A stretch of DNA of 27,257 bases, from assembly GCA_964547125.1 (NCBI GenBank), contig CAZJLS010000018.1, positions 1-27,257 on the forward strand. Reading direction: 5' to 3'. The position numbers and the translations under genes were made by a program. Under the pieces are notes generated by a model, which was not told where the DNA came from, ran no database searches, and saw only the letters and a program-made list of their open reading frames with translations. Each line of letters begins with the position of its first letter. Within the stretch, counting starts at the first letter, position 1. Below are positions 24,713 to 27,257 of the stretch, one piece after another. Source of the DNA: Methanobrevibacter_A sp964547125. Its GTDB lineage: Archaea > Methanobacteriota > Methanobacteria > Methanobacteriales > Methanobacteriaceae.

Positions 24713-25384
24713 CTATTTTATAATTTTGGTTCCTTCATCTGTGCCGATTATCACTATATCTACCATTTCTGTGAATATTCCGTTTTCAACTACTCCAGGT
24801 ATGGTGTTTAGTTCTTTTTCTAGGCTTATTGGGTTTGGTATTTCATTGAATTCTGCATCTATTATAAAGTTTCCATTGTCTGTTATTACTGGTCCGTCTT
24901 TTTTAACTCCCATACGTACTTTTGATTCTACGTCCATATCTTTTAGTGTTTTTTGTACTTGGTTTCTTGCTTCTTTTATTACTTCTAATGGTACGGGTGT
25001 TTTTCCTAGTATTGGTACTTCTTTGGATGCATCTGCTATTATTATTAGTTTTTCTGCTGAGTAGTCTACTATTTTTTCTAGTGTGTGTGCTGCTCCTCCA
25101 CCTTTTATTAGGTTTTTTTCTGGGTCTATTTCATCTGCTCCGTCTACTGCTATGTCTATTTGGTGTTCGTCTAGTGTGGTGCATGGTATTTGGTTTTCTT
25201 TTGCAAGTAAAAATGATTGGTAGCTTGTTGGTATTCCTTGTATATTTTTCAGGTTTCCTTCTTTTATGCGTTGGCCTAGTCTTTCTATGAAGTAGTGTGT
25301 TGTTGATCCTGTTCCTAATCCTACTATTTGGTTGTCTTCTATTAAGTCTGCTGCTTTGTATCCAGCTTGTTTTTTAGCATTCAA
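24713..25384 (-). CDS. rpiA: Ribose-5-phosphate isomerase A
   Basis: Converts ribulose 5-phosphate to ribose 5-phosphate for nucleotides and cofactors; methanogens reach it from the ribulose-monophosphate route. Motifs: VGLGTGSTTHYFIERL (phosphate-binding loop), DVAVDGADEID-like IDIAVDGADEIDPEKNLIKGGGAAHT with the catalytic acidic residue, and IIADASKEV. The reading frame is open to a TTG at 25438, but that would overlap the upstream gene by 14 bases and lacks a ribosome site. TTG 25384 has GGGTGGA eight bases upstream and gives 223 residues, the usual archaeal size, so I chose it. Confidence 0.9.
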   Translation of the reverse strand: MNAKKQAGYKAADLIEDNQIVGLGTGSTTHYFIERLGQRIKEGNLKNIQGIPTSYQSFLLAKENQIPCTTLDEHQIDIAVDGADEIDPEKNLIKGGGAAHTLEKIVDYSAEKLIIIADASKEVPILGKTPVPLEVIKEARNQVQKTLKDMDVESKVRMGVKKDGPVITDNGNFIIDAEFNEIPNPISLEKELNTIPGVVENGIFTEMVDIVIIGTDEGTKIIK

Positions 25385-25424
25385 TTTTTTATTCCACCCA
25401 TTATAATTAATTTTTATATTTTTT

Positions 25425-25853
25425 TTAGAATCTTGCAAGTATTTTTTTTAAGAATCTTTTGTCTTTACATTCGGGTGATTCTCTTAAATCTTTTGCAATT
25501 GTGATTTTGTCTCCTTCTTGTAATCCTTCTGGGAAACATAATTTATAATTATTACATTCTTTGAATTCACATTGATTTTTTGTGTATATGAAGTTTGAGC
25601 CTTCAAAAACTTTATGTGAGTCGAAATACATTTCTATATCTGCTAGTGATATTTCAACTGGTACTACTATGGAGTCTGTTAGTTGGCATTTTAGTTGTGA
25701 GTCTTTAATATCTTTTATGATGTATTTGCGTCCTTCTTCTAGTGAGTCTACGCAGGTTGCTTTGAATCGGCATGTTTCACATTCTTCGGCTTGTCCTTGG
25801 AATATGAAGCTGTTGTCTTTTTTTGCCATTAGTTGTCCAATTAAAGTTATCAT
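25425..25853 (-). CDS. UPF0179 family cysteine-rich protein
   Basis: 142 residues of an archaeal family with no known function. Two cysteine clusters are obvious: CETCRFKATC (near 25-34) and CEFKECNNYKLC (near 95-106), plus a final ESPECKDKRF. These suggest zinc or Fe-S binding. It overlaps the egsA stop by four bases (ATGA at 25850-25853), so it is translated with egsA. rpiA follows after 40 bases. From memory the same trio, egsA, UPF0179 and rpiA, is adjacent in Methanothermobacter. Confidence 0.85.
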   Translation of the reverse strand: MITLIGQLMAKKDNSFIFQGQAEECETCRFKATCVDSLEEGRKYIIKDIKDSQLKCQLTDSIVVPVEISLADIEMYFDSHKVFEGSNFIYTKNQCEFKECNNYKLCFPEGLQEGDKITIAKDLRESPECKDKRFLKKILARF

Positions 25854-26893
25854 GTTATGACTCCTGTTTTTATTGCTAATTCTTCTGCTGCTTCTCGTGA
25901 TAGTCCACGGTCTCCTAGTATTGTGTATCGGTTACGTATGGTGTGTGCTATTGTTAGTGCTTCTATTATCTCTTCTTCTTTGATTTTTAATTCTTTAGCT
26001 GTTGTGGGTGCTTGTACTTTTTTTAGACTGTTTTGTATGAATTTCCAGTTTCCTCCGTGTAGGCTCATCATTAGTATTGATCCTACTCCACATTGTTCTC
26101 CGTGTAGTGCTGGATGTTTTGCTATTTTGTCTAATGCATGAGAGAATAGGTGTTCTGATCCTGATGCTGGTCTGCTTGAGTTAGCAATGCTTATAGCAAC
26201 TCCTGTACTGAATAGTGCTTTGGCAACTAGTCGTACACTTGCTTCGAGTCCTGGTTTAATATCATCTGCACTGTCTGTAATTAGTTGTGCTGTCATGTTT
26301 GCTAGGCTTGCTGCTGATTTACTGTATTCCTCGTTTTGTAATCTTCTTGCTAGTTTCCAGTCTAGAACTGCTGTGTAATTAGATATAACATCACCACAAC
26401 CTGCAGCTAAGAAACGATATGGAGCATTATTGATTATTTCAGTATCAGCCACTACTGCAATTGGAGATTGTGCTTTAACAGAAACACTACCTTGATTGTT
26501 TTTAATTGATGCTAAAGGTGATGTGATTCCATCGTGAGATGCTGTGGTTGGAACTGATAAAAAGTAGGTTTCTTTATCTGTTGCTGCTAGTTTTGCAACA
26601 TCAATTATTTTACCTCCACCAACACCTAGTACTATTGTTTTATCTGAAATTAAATTTTTAACTTTATCCACACTTTCTTGTGTTGCAGAGTCAACTTTAA
26701 TATAGTCTGTGCTGAAGTTAGCCTCATTTAAACTATTTATAACTTGGCATCCTGCAATTTTGTATGTGGTGTTTCCACAAACAATTAGTGCATCATCATA
26801 AAATCTTAAATCAGTACATATTTTTCCAATATTATTTATTATGTTTGGGCCAATATGAACTTCTCTGGGTAGTTGAATTTTTTTAGAGCTCAT
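25850..26893 (-). CDS. egsA: sn-glycerol-1-phosphate dehydrogenase
   Basis: Reduces dihydroxyacetone phosphate to sn-glycerol-1-phosphate, the backbone with the archaeal stereochemistry for membrane lipids. It is a 347-residue zinc-dependent member of the iron-alcohol-dehydrogenase fold. Motifs: VLGVGGGKIIDVAKLAA (NAD-binding), SVPTTASHDGITSPLAS, AAGCGDVISNYTAVLDW, ASGSEHLFSHALD and LHGEQCGVGSI; Asp and His residues in the last three bind zinc. The ATG lacks a ribosome site and lies about 29 bases from a TATA-like element, so the mRNA may be nearly leaderless. First gene of a four-gene operon. Confidence 0.95.
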   Translation of the reverse strand: MSSKKIQLPREVHIGPNIINNIGKICTDLRFYDDALIVCGNTTYKIAGCQVINSLNEANFSTDYIKVDSATQESVDKVKNLISDKTIVLGVGGGKIIDVAKLAATDKETYFLSVPTTASHDGITSPLASIKNNQGSVSVKAQSPIAVVADTEIINNAPYRFLAAGCGDVISNYTAVLDWKLARRLQNEEYSKSAASLANMTAQLITDSADDIKPGLEASVRLVAKALFSTGVAISIANSSRPASGSEHLFSHALDKIAKHPALHGEQCGVGSILMMSLHGGNWKFIQNSLKKVQAPTTAKELKIKEEEIIEALTIAHTIRNRYTILGDRGLSREAAEELAIKTGVIT

Positions 26894-26916
26894 AAAAAAT
26901 CAAGACAATAATTATA

Positions 26917-26928
26917 CTTTTTATAATA
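26917..26928 (-). promoter_or_regulatory. Candidate TATA box of egsA
   Basis: Read on the - strand, TATTATAAAAAG. Its centre is about 29 bases upstream of the egsA ATG, which would start the transcript only a few bases before the codon. No Shine-Dalgarno sequence lies between them, which fits a leaderless mRNA. The remaining gap to 27136 has no recognisable gene or repeat. Confidence 0.4.
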
Positions 26929-27136
26929 GTATATTTGGATTTTAAATATTTAAAATTATAGAAAAACTGTTAAAAAATATTAAAAAATATTACTACATGT
27001 ATATCATAAAGATGAAATAATAATAAAAATGAAATACAACTTAGAAAAATGAAAGAAACCTTTAATAAAAATATATGAAAATATTCTAAGATTCTAAAAT
27101 AATTAGTGTAGAATTAATTTAAAAAAAGTAAAAAAA

Positions 27137-27157
27137 TGTGGAGAAAAATTCTCCACA
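27137..27157 (-). terminator. Strong hairpin plus U-run terminator
   Basis: Perfect nine-base arms TGTGGAGAA (27137-27145) and TTCTCCACA (27149-27157) with a three-base loop. On the - strand six T follow directly (complement of 27131-27136), and another T-run follows after three bases. It is the best terminator in the window and closes the gene whose stop is at 27191. Confidence 0.85.
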
Positions 27158-27190
27158 ATTTATGTGTTTCAAAAAAATTTTATACAAATT

Positions 27191-27257
27191 TTATGCAGCT
27201 GCTTTAACTGTGATAGTAGTATCAGCTTCTGCACCGTCAATTACATAAGGTTCGGTA
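27191..27257 (-). CDS. C-terminal end of an unrecognised protein (5' part outside window)
   Basis: An open frame on the - strand ends in TAA at 27191-27193 and encodes TEPYVIDGAEADTTITVKAA plus a final Ala before the stop. The alternating Thr/Val strand-like tail could be the last beta strand of an Ig-like or similar fold, but 21 residues are too few to assign a family. The strong hairpin 33 bases downstream supports this being the real end of a gene. Confidence 0.6.
   Translation of the reverse strand, partial: TEPYVIDGAEADTTITVKAAA

Overview
This is a chromosomal window from a very AT-rich methanogenic archaeon. The gene set (McrA-activating ATPase AtwA, methanogenesis marker 9, archaeal GAPDH, topoisomerase VI, sn-glycerol-1-phosphate dehydrogenase, aIF1A, RIO1, archaeal MetRS) is archaeal and methanogen-specific. 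The composition and gene order suggest Methanobacteriales, with Methanosphaera or a low-GC Methanobrevibacter most likely. From memory, several blocks match Methanothermobacter thermautotrophicus order (roughly MTH1004-1015 and MTH608-610), but no alignment was run. No tRNA, rRNA, insertion sequence, prophage or CRISPR array was found.

Layout. 1-124 is the tail of an unrecognised gene and 201-923 a Dus-like TIM-barrel protein. 1158-5132 (+) is a methyl-coenzyme M reductase block: atwA, marker 9, precorrin-2 dehydrogenase/siroheme synthase and hemA. It joins an activator of MCR with early tetrapyrrole steps that lead to its cofactor F430. 5144-8182 (-) holds gap, an endonuclease IV-like protein and an AAA ATPase. 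8441-10743 (-) is a metal-resistance module: a CsoR-type repressor, a P1B ATPase and three near-identical operator-like inverted repeats. 10942-16111 (-) carries aIF1A, RIO1 and a KH protein (small-subunit biogenesis), then top6B-top6A. 16258-18263 (+) has moeA, a GyrI-like protein and a small coiled-coil ORF. 18260-23420 (-) is an apparent operon of metG, a zinc-ribbon protein of unknown function, a double-HTH protein and an ALG7/AglH-like GlcNAc-1-P transferase. 23633-24250 (-) is a VapBC pair. 24482-26893 (-) is egsA, UPF0179, rpiA and a small membrane protein. The window ends in the tail of another gene, closed by a clear hairpin plus U-run terminator.

Most of the window is housekeeping. 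I did not find a clearly new defence or mobile system. The best leads are: (a) kilobase-scale blocks in which the + strand is either T-rich or A-rich regardless of gene direction, with switches inside intact genes; (b) the three-site CsoR regulon with a P1B ATPase lacking the usual Cu-ATPase membrane motifs; (c) marker 9, which here shows two half-repeats of a Cys motif and a UBA-like tail inside an MCR/F430 block; and (d) unknown genes embedded in the metG and egsA operons.
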